From the NCBI GenBank assembly GCA_037968475.1, contig JBBKVO010000035.1:1-64000 (forward strand): a DNA stretch of 64,000 bases, read 5' to 3'. How positions within the stretch are numbered: position 1 is the stretch's first letter; every line of letters begins with the position of its first letter. This DNA is from SB11 sp037968475. Lineage in GTDB: Bacteria; Bacteroidota; Bacteroidia; UBA8524. The position numbers and the translations under genes were made by a program. The notes beneath the pieces were generated by a model that ran no database searches, was not told where the DNA came from, and saw only the letters and a list, made by a program, of their open reading frames with translations. Shown in pieces: positions 17,037 to 25,106 of the stretch.

Positions 17037-18299
17037 ATGGTAGATGTAGTATTGGGCCTGCAATGGGGCGATGAAGGAAAAGGAAAAATAGCCGATTTTT
17101 TAACACCACGCTACGATGTTGTAGCACGTTTTCAGGGAGGCCCCAACGCAGGGCACTCGCTGGAGATGAACGGCAAAAAACACGTATTAAACACCCTGCC
17201 TTCGGGCGTTTTTCATAAGGGTTGTATAAATCTTATAGGCAATGGGGTGGTAATTGACCCTATTTTGCTGCGTGCCGAAATAGAAAAAACAATAGCCGCA
17301 GGTGCTGATATAAAAGAGTGCCTGTATATATCGCGCAAAGCACACCTTATACTGCCCACCCACCGTATGTGGGATGCCGCCAGCGAAAGCTACAAAGGCG
17401 AGAAAAAAATAGGCAGCACCCTGCGTGGCATTAGCCCCACTTATCAAGATAAGTATGGAAGGTACGGCATACGCGTTGGCGATATTCAAGCCGCTAACTT
17501 TAAAGAACGCTACGAGGAGGTGAAGAAAAAACACCTTAGCCAAATTAAATTTTACGAATACGAGTGCGACCTTGAAGCTCTTGAAAAAGAATTTTTTGAG
17601 GCCATAGAATACCTTGCCCAATACAAGCAAGTAGATAGCGAGTACTTTATTAACGACCTTATTAAACAAGGTAAAAAAATACTGGCCGAAGGCGCACAAG
17701 GCAGTATGTTAGATATTGATTTTGGCACTTATCCCTACGTTACCAGTAGCAACACCGTTAGCGGTGGTGCGTGTGTAGGGTTGGGCATTGCTCCAAAACA
17801 CATCAACAAAGTATACGGCATTTTTAAAGCCTATTGCACCCGTGTGGGCAGTGGGCCTTTCCCATCAGAATTGGATAACGATTTAGGTCAATACCTTCGC
17901 GATAAAGGCCACGAGTATGGCGCAACCACTGGCAGACCACGCCGTACAGGCTGGTTGGATTTGGTAGCCCTAAACTATGCCATTATGCTAAATGGTGTTG
18001 ACGAGCTAATAATGATGAAAGCCGACGTACTTAGCGGTTTGCCAGAGGTAAACGTAGCCACAGGCTATAAAGTAAAAGGCGAAACATCAGCACAGTTGCC
18101 ACACACCTATAACGAGGGCGAAGTAGTGCCTCAATACACTGCATACGAAGGCTGGCAAGAAGACCTTACCCAAATTACTGAATTTGATAAACTGCCCCAA
18201 ACCTTTAGCGATTACATCAAATCGGTTGAGGCGGCAATTAGCACACCCATAAGCATTATATCAGTAGGCCCCGATAGGTCTCAAACAATTTTAAGGTAA
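17037..18299 (+). CDS. purA: adenylosuccinate synthetase PurA
   Basis: 420 residues. It converts IMP and aspartate to adenylosuccinate with GTP, the first committed step to AMP. Recognisable elements are GLQWGDEGKGKIADFL at the N-terminus (phosphate-binding loop and catalytic Asp/His region), GGPNAGHS, GIGPTYQDKYGR-like GISPTYQDKYGRYGIR, and TTGRPRRTGW near the C-terminus, which binds IMP. The length is normal. It follows a Fur-family regulator by 30 bases. Downstream lies a palindromic repeat and then a shared terminator at 18527-18550. Confidence 0.97.
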   Translation: MVDVVLGLQWGDEGKGKIADFLTPRYDVVARFQGGPNAGHSLEMNGKKHVLNTLPSGVFHKGCINLIGNGVVIDPILLRAEIEKTIAAGADIKECLYISRKAHLILPTHRMWDAASESYKGEKKIGSTLRGISPTYQDKYGRYGIRVGDIQAANFKERYEEVKKKHLSQIKFYEYECDLEALEKEFFEAIEYLAQYKQVDSEYFINDLIKQGKKILAEGAQGSMLDIDFGTYPYVTSSNTVSGGACVGLGIAPKHINKVYGIFKAYCTRVGSGPFPSELDNDLGQYLRDKGHEYGATTGRPRRTGWLDLVALNYAIMLNGVDELIMMKADVLSGLPEVNVATGYKVKGETSAQLPHTYNEGEVVPQYTAYEGWQEDLTQITEFDKLPQTFSDYIKSVEAAISTPISIISVGPDRSQTILR

Positions 18300-18371
18300 T
18301 TTATTAATTTAACGTGAGTTCGCGGGGTAAGAAACTCCATTTACAGCGGGTTAAAACCCACTGCTGTTCCT

Positions 18372-18470
18372 ATTACAGCCCGCAAGACGACTTAAGTCGT
18401 CTTGCGGGCTGTAATTTTAGATAGAATAGGTTTTTAACCCTATTTAAAAAATATTAATATTCTTATAAAC
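18372..18470. repeat. 99-bp dispersed palindromic repeat, copy 2 (inverted relative to copy 1)
   Basis: The core at 18372-18415 is a perfect palindrome with 22-base arms (ATTACAGCCCGCAAGACGAC and complement) and no loop. The flank 18416-18470 is the reverse complement of 386-440 with few changes. The core arms differ between copies by paired changes (CCCGC versus TCCAC), which keep the stem, while the flank is conserved. Confidence 0.85.
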
Positions 18471-18526
18471 AAAGCCTGATATAATCTCATTATGTCGAAC
18501 TTATGCTAGTTTACAGCACTATAAAC

Positions 18527-18550
18527 AAAAGGCGGGGTAACTCGCCTTTT
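18527..18550. terminator. terminator between purA and the convergent lipoprotein gene
   Basis: AAAAGGCG pairs with CGCCTTTT across an 8-base loop, with a T tract on the plus side. It lies directly against the stop of the minus-strand gene. Confidence 0.7.
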
Positions 18551-19213
18551 TTATTCTATTTTATTAAGTGGGTTTTCGGGTGAGTTAAATGGCATTTCTC
18601 TATTTTCAACCTGCTTATCTTCTCCTTCACTAAATTTTCCGTTAGCCAAAATTTTACCTTTGCGCTCCATTACCACATAAGCAACTTTGGTAGTATCCAT
18701 GTTCATTTGTTGGTCGTCGCACTCAGCTTGGTAAGACACATGGCGTGAAGTAAAACTCAAATCTTTGTTCAACGTAAAAACACCTTTTATACAATAAAAG
18801 CCACAATCAACCCCACAATTATATCCCGTCATATGTTCTTCTATTAATTTCCCCTTCTTATCAAACGTAATCATATATGGACGTAAGTTATCACCAGGGT
18901 AATGAAATAGAAAAGTAAAAAACTTAGAAGTATCAGGAACAATTCCTAACAAGGTCAGTTCTCGTACTCCTTTTCCAAACAACAATGTATCTTCTTCCTT
19001 TAATCTAAAGATTCTATGTTCATTAACAGGCAATTCATTGCTAGTATTTTCCCATACCAAAGGTAGTTTCAACTTCTCGGCCTTATTATAATATCCTCTT
19101 ACAATATCAATAGGTTGAGCTTGCATGGCAGGCTGCTTCTCTACATCAGTCTGCTTGGTAGGCTGGCAAGCTACCAACATTAACAGGCCAATAAGTACTA
19201 ACTGAAATTTCAT
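18551..19213 (-). CDS. hypothetical lipoprotein
   Basis: About 220 residues. It has a lipoprotein signal (LIGLLMLVAC with the lipidated Cys near residue 16) and then a Gln/Lys-rich stretch. The mature part has no domain I recognise. It contains several Cys residues close together (YNCGVDCGFYC near residue 134), which could bind a metal or form disulfides. An upstream start would add five residues; the ATG at 19213 begins the normal signal peptide. It is divergent from the Hsp20 operon. Confidence 0.6.
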   Translation of the reverse strand: MKFQLVLIGLLMLVACQPTKQTDVEKQPAMQAQPIDIVRGYYNKAEKLKLPLVWENTSNELPVNEHRIFRLKEEDTLLFGKGVRELTLLGIVPDTSKFFTFLFHYPGDNLRPYMITFDKKGKLIEEHMTGYNCGVDCGFYCIKGVFTLNKDLSFTSRHVSYQAECDDQQMNMDTTKVAYVVMERKGKILANGKFSEGEDKQVENREMPFNSPENPLNKIE

Positions 19214-19285
19214 ACCGCAAATAAGCAAAAAAACACCTACATCGACCTAGTCAATTAAAGGGGTTTTTACATCCATCAAAAAAGT

Positions 19286-19320
19286 TAAAAAACTTTAAAG
19301 TAAAACTTCCGCTTGTCCGT
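19286..19320 (+). promoter_or_regulatory. putative ECF-type promoter of the Hsp20 operon
   Basis: TAAAAAACTTTAAAGTAAA (19286-19304) and CGCTTGTCCGT ending at 19320 repeat the block upstream of the sigma gene at 13195-13229 with the same spacing. The ATG at 19350 is 30 bases downstream. Confidence 0.6.
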
Positions 19321-19349
19321 CTTCCCATATATAAACTAAAAATAAAGCT

Positions 19350-19661
19350 ATGTATTATAACATCATCCGCCCCGTAATAATGGGCATTTTATTAGGACTG
19401 GCAGTTTTCATAATGCCGTTCTTTATCCTAAAAGTAATCGCCTTTTTTATGATAGCGGGTTTGTTAATTCGGCTTTTCGTTTTCAGAAGATTACGCAGGT
19501 TTTTTAAAGGTCAACTATTTTTTAGCGGTTTTGCCGATGAAATACGCAACATGAACGATACTGATTTTCAAAAGTTTAAACAACGTTTTAAACGCCATCC
19601 CCGTAGCAGAGCATACGCCCGTTACGACAACGGCGAAACTATTGAAGTAGAAATAAAATAA
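19350..19661 (+). CDS. small membrane protein of the Hsp20 operon
   Basis: 103 residues. Residues 6-45 are hydrophobic and could form two closely spaced membrane helices (IMGILLGLAVFIMPFFIL, IAFFMIAGLLIRLFVF). They are followed by a very basic region (FRRLRRFF, KFKQRFKRHPRSRAYARY) and a short acidic end. I do not recognise a family. It is the first gene of a three-gene cluster (gaps 22 and 5 bases) ending in Hsp20 and lying behind the putative ECF promoter. Confidence 0.6.
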   Translation: MYYNIIRPVIMGILLGLAVFIMPFFILKVIAFFMIAGLLIRLFVFRRLRRFFKGQLFFSGFADEIRNMNDTDFQKFKQRFKRHPRSRAYARYDNGETIEVEIK

Positions 19662-19683
19662 TACCTCACCAAAAAACTAAACT

Positions 19684-19869
19684 ATGAAAAAATATACCCG
19701 CATACTAATTGGGGCAATTGCAGCAACAATAACCTTTGGCAGCTTGGTGGCCTTAGTGGGCACCAAACACAACAGGCACTACCAACACCACAGAGGCCAA
19801 AGGAATAGCTGCTACAACAATAACGTTAACAATGGTACCAGCTACCATATATCACCAAAATTAAAATAA
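19684..19869 (+). CDS. short His/Asn-rich exported protein
   Basis: 61 residues. A hydrophobic N-terminal segment (ILIGAIAATITFGSLVAL) may be a signal peptide or anchor. The rest is rich in His and Asn (KHNRHYQHHRGQ, NNNVNNGTS), which suggests metal binding. It lies 22 bases after the membrane protein and 5 bases before Hsp20, so it is very probably translated as part of the operon. No family is recognised. Confidence 0.55.
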   Translation: MKKYTRILIGAIAATITFGSLVALVGTKHNRHYQHHRGQRNSCYNNNVNNGTSYHISPKLK

Positions 19870-19874
19870 CTAAT

Positions 19875-20309
19875 ATGCACAATAAATATAACCACGCAGG
19901 TTTCGCAATGGATTGCGCCCCTGCATTTCACCACCACAATCGCGGTTTCGGGCGCAAGTATGGCGGCGCATACAGAAGACCAAAACACAATGTGCCCGTA
20001 AACATTATAGAAAACGAGGCTAACTACGAGGTACACGTATACGCTCTGGGTTTTGATAAAGAAAATATTAAAATTTCGGTTACGGGCGATGCCCTGTATA
20101 TAAACGGCACACGCACCATTGCCGATGATTATCAGCCCAATTTTACCACGCAAGAATACCCCATAAAATCGTTTGAGAGGGTACTTGATTTGAGCGGGCA
20201 AGTTGATGCGGCAAATATTACCGCCACACAAGAAAACGGTGTATTAAAAATTACCCTTCCAAAAACGGATGGGGCTAAAAAAACCGAGCAAGAAATTAAG
20301 GTTAATTAA
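19875..20309 (+). CDS. Hsp20/alpha-crystallin small heat shock protein
   Basis: 144 residues. A small heat shock protein that holds unfolding proteins for refolding by ATP-driven chaperones. The N-terminal arm (to about residue 40) is His/Arg/Gly-rich. The alpha-crystallin domain runs from VNIIENEANYEVHV to the ENGVLKITLPK motif near residue 125, and a short C-terminal tail follows. It is the last gene of a three-gene operon and is followed by an intrinsic terminator. Expression is probably driven by the ECF-type promoter upstream. Confidence 0.93.
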   Translation: MHNKYNHAGFAMDCAPAFHHHNRGFGRKYGGAYRRPKHNVPVNIIENEANYEVHVYALGFDKENIKISVTGDALYINGTRTIADDYQPNFTTQEYPIKSFERVLDLSGQVDAANITATQENGVLKITLPKTDGAKKTEQEIKVN

Positions 20310-20338
20310 TTTTCGCCTTATGTATTAGTTTGTTGTTG

Positions 20339-20364
20339 GCCGACACCTAGTGTCGGCTTTTTTT
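20339..20364 (+). terminator. terminator of the Hsp20 operon
   Basis: Stem GCCGACAC / GTGTCGGC with a CTA loop, followed by seven T. Confidence 0.9.
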
Positions 20365-20417
20365 ATTTTGCAGCAAACCTTAACTTGTACCCTTAAGTCC
20401 TATTAAAAAACAAAACT

Positions 20418-20822
20418 ATGGCAACTGGAAACGGAACTAAAGAAAACCCTTGGCAACTAAAAACACCGCCCAACACTAGCGACTATACTATATATAAAGA
20501 CGATAGCACCCCTGCCCTATTGGTCTGCCAAGTGGGTACTACCAAACTAACCTATTTGGCGCAGTGTATTGAAGATTTGCACGCTATGCTAAAACAACAC
20601 GGCGACTGGATGCCGCTAGGATCTGCCGACGAGCAAAAGGAAGCCAAAGAAGGTACGGTTGAAGCATGGGGACGTGCCGAAAACAACCCAGTGGGCGGTT
20701 GGTACGGACAGCGCAAAGGATATAGAGGCAGGTTTGGAATGTATATTCCCCCGTTGATGGAAGCATTGGGATTGGCAGAGGTGGAGCACAACCCGCGTAA
20801 TAATAGGATGAAGGCTATATAG
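20418..20822 (+). CDS. DUF6855-like conserved protein
   Basis: 134 residues, cytoplasmic, no signal peptide. The protein is strongly patterned: GNGTKENPWQLKTPP at the N-terminus, then YLAQCIEDLHAMLKQHGDWMPLGSADEQK, then NPVGGWYGQRKGYRGRFGMYIPP and a tail of HNPRNNRM. I recognise this as a widespread conserved small protein of unknown function, labelled DUF6855 from memory, so the name needs checking. It stands alone between two terminated genes. Confidence 0.65.
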   Translation: MATGNGTKENPWQLKTPPNTSDYTIYKDDSTPALLVCQVGTTKLTYLAQCIEDLHAMLKQHGDWMPLGSADEQKEAKEGTVEAWGRAENNPVGGWYGQRKGYRGRFGMYIPPLMEALGLAEVEHNPRNNRMKAI

Positions 20823-20903
20823 CCTTATTGTTTATTGAAACTTAATTGCCCAACACCTGTTGTAAATAGTACATTTGAAGTTGAAACAACAAAAATCACT
20901 ATT

Positions 20904-21392
20904 ATGACACTAAAAATAAGCACACTAGCCTTTGCAGTATTGGTATTTGCTGCCTGCAACAACAAGCCTAAAACCAACGAAGGTGAAGCGCAAGACACTG
21001 CCGCTACAGAAACCGCAGCAGCCGAAACAGAAAATATGCCTGCTGCTGATGCCACCCAAGAAAATGGTGTGTTTTTTGAAACCCTAAAAGATGGCGATGC
21101 AGTAAAATCACCCGTTACAGTAAATATGATAGTAAAAGGTATGGAAGTTGAACCTGCGGGCGAATTGCACGAGGGTAAAGGCCACCACCACATTATTATT
21201 GATGGTAGCTTTATAGAAGAAGGCCAAGCAGTACCTGCTGATGCAACGCACATACACTACGGCAAAGGACAAACTACTGATAACCTAACCCTTGCCCCAG
21301 GAACACACACCCTTACTTTGCAATTTGCCAACGGCTTGCACCAATCGTATGGCCAAGCATGGAGCAAAACCATTATTATTACTGTTGAATAA
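20904..21392 (+). CDS. DUF4399-type lipoprotein
   Basis: 162 residues. It has a lipobox signal (LAFAVLVFAAC) and an Ala/Glu/Thr-rich linker, then a single domain with VFFETLKDGDAVKSPVTVNM, GKGHHHIIIDG and ATHIHYGKGQT. The His-rich HHHI and THIHYG segments are typical of DUF4399, a beta-sandwich domain of unknown role. An upstream in-frame start at 20835 would add 23 residues without signal character, so the ATG at 20904 is preferred. It ends at a hairpin terminator. Confidence 0.8.
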   Translation: MTLKISTLAFAVLVFAACNNKPKTNEGEAQDTAATETAAAETENMPAADATQENGVFFETLKDGDAVKSPVTVNMIVKGMEVEPAGELHEGKGHHHIIIDGSFIEEGQAVPADATHIHYGKGQTTDNLTLAPGTHTLTLQFANGLHQSYGQAWSKTIIITVE

Positions 21393-21418
21393 TAAAAATA
21401 TTTTTTAATACACTATTG

Positions 21419-21447
21419 AAGCGGTAGCATTTGTTACCGCTTTTTTT
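21419..21447 (+). terminator. terminator after the DUF4399 gene
   Basis: AAGCGGTA pairs with TACCGCTT across an 8-base loop, followed by a T tract. Confidence 0.85.
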
Positions 21448-21475
21448 GTTTATATTAAACGTGGTTTTGACAACA

Positions 21476-22630
21476 ATGAAAAAAATAGCCGTTTTATTAG
21501 TTACTATATGTTGTGGTTTATCTCTATTTGCCCAAACAACAAACAATTTTCCAGTTCAATTTAACGAATACACAACACAAAAAAATGATTGGGTATCAAT
21601 AGCTGATGGTCGTTTTAATCCGGCCGCTATAGGGCCAGATACAGTAAAAAGGTTGTCTCTTACAACATTAGAATTTGTAAAAGATAGTCGTCAATACCAA
21701 TTGATGAATTGGCTTTCAGGATTAAAAAACCTTGAAGAGGTATATATTTACTTTTGGCCGGAAACACATCGGTATTTAGAGCAAGTAATTAACGATTCTC
21801 TATTGCTTGTGGCTAATGAAATTTTTAAAAAACAAAATATAAAGTTTGTAACAATTTGCAATAGCAATTATGATTCAACAGGGTTTATATTAAATCACCT
21901 ATTAGCAGGAGTAAACACTATTGAGAACGCTTGTTTTCAGTATAAGGAGCTTACTGATGTGCAGCTTAATCTGCCTGATTTTATAGTTTCATGCCCAAAT
22001 TTAAAAAACATTGGCATATTATCATCAGGCTATCCTGTAATATTGGAGCCACAATTTGTTGCTAAATTTCCAGCAGCAATGCAAAATACATCCTTATCAG
22101 CAAAATTAAACCTATTGCATGCGCTGTCAGACACTCGTTCCGATTATACATACAAATACCATTTCGGCTGTGCAGCAAAATCATCAGAATATCCAGATAA
22201 TTTATTTGCCGTATTTTTTGGCAATTTTGATATGCCTTGGGATAAACATGATTTTGAGGTTGATATTAGTACTGATTCAGTAAAAGGCCCCTTCTATATC
22301 ATAAATTCTATATCGGATAATTTTTACAAAATAGGTTCTGATACATTAAAAAATATTAATACGCTCTTAATGTTTGGAGAGTTGAAAAAGAAGCAATTAA
22401 AATTTATCAAAAACAATATTTCAGTCCCTGTTTTTATGAATATAGTAAAGGAATATCCGAAACAAAAGAATCTTAAAAACTACCCAAACAGCAATCTTAT
22501 ATTTTTTAAATTAAACGAGGACTCTATGACTACCGTCCCCATAGAAGATTTTTTTATTTTTAAAGAGAAACAAGAGCCTGCTAGTTCTTTACCAATATAT
22601 TTTTATGAATTGTATAAAAAAAATCCCTAA
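21476..22630 (+). CDS. hypothetical exported protein with LRR-like segments
   Basis: 384 residues. The signal peptide ends near SLFAQ. The mature part has several L-rich steps of the leucine-rich repeat type (LKNLEEVYIYFW, CPNLKNIGIL, LKNINTLLMFGEL), but spacing is irregular. It may therefore be a degenerate LRR fold. No catalytic motif is visible. An in-frame upstream start would add 15 hydrophobic residues without improving the signal. It stands alone, with terminators on both sides. Confidence 0.6.
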   Translation: MKKIAVLLVTICCGLSLFAQTTNNFPVQFNEYTTQKNDWVSIADGRFNPAAIGPDTVKRLSLTTLEFVKDSRQYQLMNWLSGLKNLEEVYIYFWPETHRYLEQVINDSLLLVANEIFKKQNIKFVTICNSNYDSTGFILNHLLAGVNTIENACFQYKELTDVQLNLPDFIVSCPNLKNIGILSSGYPVILEPQFVAKFPAAMQNTSLSAKLNLLHALSDTRSDYTYKYHFGCAAKSSEYPDNLFAVFFGNFDMPWDKHDFEVDISTDSVKGPFYIINSISDNFYKIGSDTLKNINTLLMFGELKKKQLKFIKNNISVPVFMNIVKEYPKQKNLKNYPNSNLIFFKLNEDSMTTVPIEDFFIFKEKQEPASSLPIYFYELYKKNP

Positions 22631-22656
22631 ACACGCGGTGTTTAGGGATTTTTTAG
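22621..22656 (+). terminator. terminator after the LRR-like gene
   Basis: AAATCCCTAAACAC pairs perfectly with GTGTTTAGGGATTT across a GCG loop. The hairpin begins inside the last codons of the gene and is followed by T residues. Confidence 0.88.
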
Positions 22657-22707
22657 TGATGACTTGAGAAAATTTTAATTCTCTTAAAACCTCTTATCAG
22701 CAATAAT

Positions 22708-23163
22708 TTATTTCAGCGTAAAAGTAGCTGTTAACCCCACACAAAAATTGCGGGGGAGCTTGTGCGCGCCAAATATGGCACGTGTATGTATGCCTGCATC
22801 GCCCAATGTGTTTACAAACAAGTCTGAAGCGCCGTTTACCACTTTGGGGGCATCGTCCCAATCATCAGCACTTTGGTAGTAAGCATCAAAGTGGTTTAGC
22901 CCTTCAATTTTATCAAAACCAACTTTGGCGTGCACTTGTGCCAGCACATTAAGGGCACACAATTGCATGGCGTGGTAGCCATTTTCGGTAGTAAGCTCTG
23001 CCCCTAGCCTCCCTTGATAAAAATACTCACCATTTACTATAGGAAACTGTATGGCCACATAGGCAATACCTCCTCGCACGTTTACCGATACATAGCTACC
23101 ACCCGGTGTTGATACCTGTGGCAACTCTAAGCTTAATACATTTAGTTTTTGTATGATATTCAT
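22708..23163 (-). CDS. RidA/YjgF-family protein
   Basis: 151 residues. The family deaminates reactive enamine or imine intermediates. This copy belongs to the UK114-like branch with the conserved segments SYVSVNVRGGIAYVAIQFP, CALNVLAQVHAKVG, and KVVNGASDLFVNTLGDAGIHTRAIFGAHKLPRN. The arginine that acts on substrate in RidA proper appears to be in the HTRAIFG position, as is usual. The length is slightly above the typical 130-150. It is transcribed alone on the minus strand. Confidence 0.85.
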   Translation of the reverse strand: MNIIQKLNVLSLELPQVSTPGGSYVSVNVRGGIAYVAIQFPIVNGEYFYQGRLGAELTTENGYHAMQLCALNVLAQVHAKVGFDKIEGLNHFDAYYQSADDWDDAPKVVNGASDLFVNTLGDAGIHTRAIFGAHKLPRNFCVGLTATFTLK

Positions 23164-23320
23164 AATATTAAAATCTCATTCGTCAGTTTGATTTTTACTT
23201 TAAAGCAGCAAACAAATTAACTTCAAAAATTATTCCCATTTAAAACACCCGCAACAATTGTAGCTTTATTTTGTTTTAAAGCATATACTTTATACATTTA
23301 CGGTGTAAAAAAACTGTTGT

Positions 23321-23971
23321 ATGCGCCGCATTGCTACCTTCACATTTTTGTTAATTGTATTTTTTTTGTTGCTGTTTTTTGCAGCCAACACACTAGGCTT
23401 GGGCTTTGATGACACTACCGAATGGATGAAAACCGACGGTAGCACTTGGGCTGCACTAATTGGTATTTTTTTATTGGTGATAGATTTTTTCTTACCCGTT
23501 CCCTCAAGTTTGGTAATGATATACAACGGCATGTTGTTTGGCCCCGTGTGGGGTGCTTTAATATCGTTGGTGGGTGGTTTGGGTGCATCGTTTACAGGCT
23601 ATTATGCAGGTAAAAGCGGCAAACGGTTTTTATTACGTTTTATCCCTCAAGAAGAAATCAATCGCTCGCAACGCTTTTTTGCACGTTGGGGTTTGCCCGT
23701 TATAGCCATCACTCGCCCCGTGCCCTTACTTTCTGAGGCGGGCAGTGTGGTAGCAGGCATGAGCGGAGTTTCACCCAAAAATATGCTACTATACTCGCTA
23801 TTGGGTTTAGTTCCATCAGTAATAATATACGCCATTACGGGTGCTTATGCGCTGGATATTGAGGGGGGAATTGTATCGTTTTTGGTAGTTATAGGCATAT
23901 CGGCCATTGGCTGGGCAGTGGGTTATAGTTTCCAAAAAAAGTTAAAGGGCACAACGGTTTCAACCAAATAG
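23321..23971 (+). CDS. TVP38/TMEM64-family (VTT/DedA) membrane protein
   Basis: 216 residues with about five transmembrane segments. The VTT signature appears as FGPVWGALISLVGGLGASFTGYYAGK, followed by the RPVPLLSEAGSVVAGMSG re-entrant loop with the conserved Arg and Pro. DedA-type proteins are thought to scramble or flip lipids such as undecaprenyl phosphate. It starts the two-gene unit with the outer membrane barrel, 4 bases apart. Which lipid it handles cannot be read. Confidence 0.85.
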   Translation: MRRIATFTFLLIVFFLLLFFAANTLGLGFDDTTEWMKTDGSTWAALIGIFLLVIDFFLPVPSSLVMIYNGMLFGPVWGALISLVGGLGASFTGYYAGKSGKRFLLRFIPQEEINRSQRFFARWGLPVIAITRPVPLLSEAGSVVAGMSGVSPKNMLLYSLLGLVPSVIIYAITGAYALDIEGGIVSFLVVIGISAIGWAVGYSFQKKLKGTTVSTK

Positions 23972-23975
23972 GTTC

Positions 23976-25061
23976 ATGCAAAAAAAAGTTTTTATACTAT
24001 CTATTACTTTGCTGCTTTTGTGCGGTAAGGTTGGTTATGCCCAAAAAGATAGCAGCCGCAAACGCCCCTTTAGTGTTTTTCCTGTGCCTGCCATTGGCTA
24101 TTCGCCAGAAACACGCTGGTATGTGGGTGCGGTAGCTTTGTTTAATTTAAAATTTTTACAGGCTGATAGTAACGCCCGTGTATCAAGTGCAAAGTTTGAG
24201 GTTAATTTTACCCAAAACAAACAGCTTATTATAGAGGCGGGGTGGAATGTATTCTCAAAAAATACAAAATGGTATTGCGAGGGTGTTTTGGGCTACCGTA
24301 AGTTTCCTGAGTTGTACTGGGGCGTTGGCGATAATACGCCCGATAGTGCCGAAGAATTGTATAATGCCTACCGTGTAGAGGCGGATATAAGCGCACTAAA
24401 ACGAGTAGGTAAAAATAGCTTTGCAGGTGGGCGTTTTACGTACCAAAATATGTATGGTGTGGCACCCAAACAAGGCGGAATTTTAGAAAATGCGCCTGTG
24501 CAGGGAGCTAAGGGGGCAATATCTATTGGAGTTGGCCCTGCTTATTTGTTTGATAGCAGGCTAAATGCACTAAACCCGCAACAAGGGGCTTATTTATCGC
24601 TTAGTACACAATATTTTGGAAAAACCTTTGGTAGTACAGTTGATTTTAGCCGATTAGAAGTGGATGCCCGCAAGTATTATAAACTAAAAAGTACCGTTTT
24701 GGCTTTGCAGGCTTACGGCATTTTGCAGGGCGGAGCGCCTCCTTTTAGAATGATGGGATTAATGGGCAGCGACAGAGATATGCGCGGTTACTACCAAGGC
24801 AGGTATAGAGATAATAACTATGTGGCTTTGCAGGCAGAATGGCGTGTTCCTGTAAAATGGGGTATTGGCTTTGCCGTGTTTGCGGGTGCTGGTGAAGTGT
24901 ATAATTGGGATAATCCTTACACGCTTGATGTGCTAAAATATACTACGGGTGGCGGGCTACGTATTGCTATGGATAAAGAAAAGAGTGTGAACCTGCGTAT
25001 TGACTATGCTGTGGGACACAATACATCAGGCTTTTATATTGCTTTTGGCGAAGCCTTTTAA
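23976..25061 (+). CDS. BamA/TamA-like outer membrane beta-barrel protein
   Basis: 361 residues. A signal peptide (GKVGYAQ end) is followed by a barrel without POTRA domains. It starts at PAIGYSPETRWYVGAVALF and has the conserved MGLMGSDRDMRGYYQGRYRDNNY lid-loop element and the final strands (SVNLRIDYAVGHNTSGFYIAFGEAF). It is a shortened D15/Omp85-type protein. It lies 4 bases after the VTT gene, so a shared role in envelope lipid or protein handling is plausible but not shown. Confidence 0.82.
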   Translation: MQKKVFILSITLLLLCGKVGYAQKDSSRKRPFSVFPVPAIGYSPETRWYVGAVALFNLKFLQADSNARVSSAKFEVNFTQNKQLIIEAGWNVFSKNTKWYCEGVLGYRKFPELYWGVGDNTPDSAEELYNAYRVEADISALKRVGKNSFAGGRFTYQNMYGVAPKQGGILENAPVQGAKGAISIGVGPAYLFDSRLNALNPQQGAYLSLSTQYFGKTFGSTVDFSRLEVDARKYYKLKSTVLALQAYGILQGGAPPFRMMGLMGSDRDMRGYYQGRYRDNNYVALQAEWRVPVKWGIGFAVFAGAGEVYNWDNPYTLDVLKYTTGGGLRIAMDKEKSVNLRIDYAVGHNTSGFYIAFGEAF

Positions 25062-25106
25062 ACAGAAAAACTTAAAAAACTATCATTAATAAAAAAAACA
25101 ACTATT

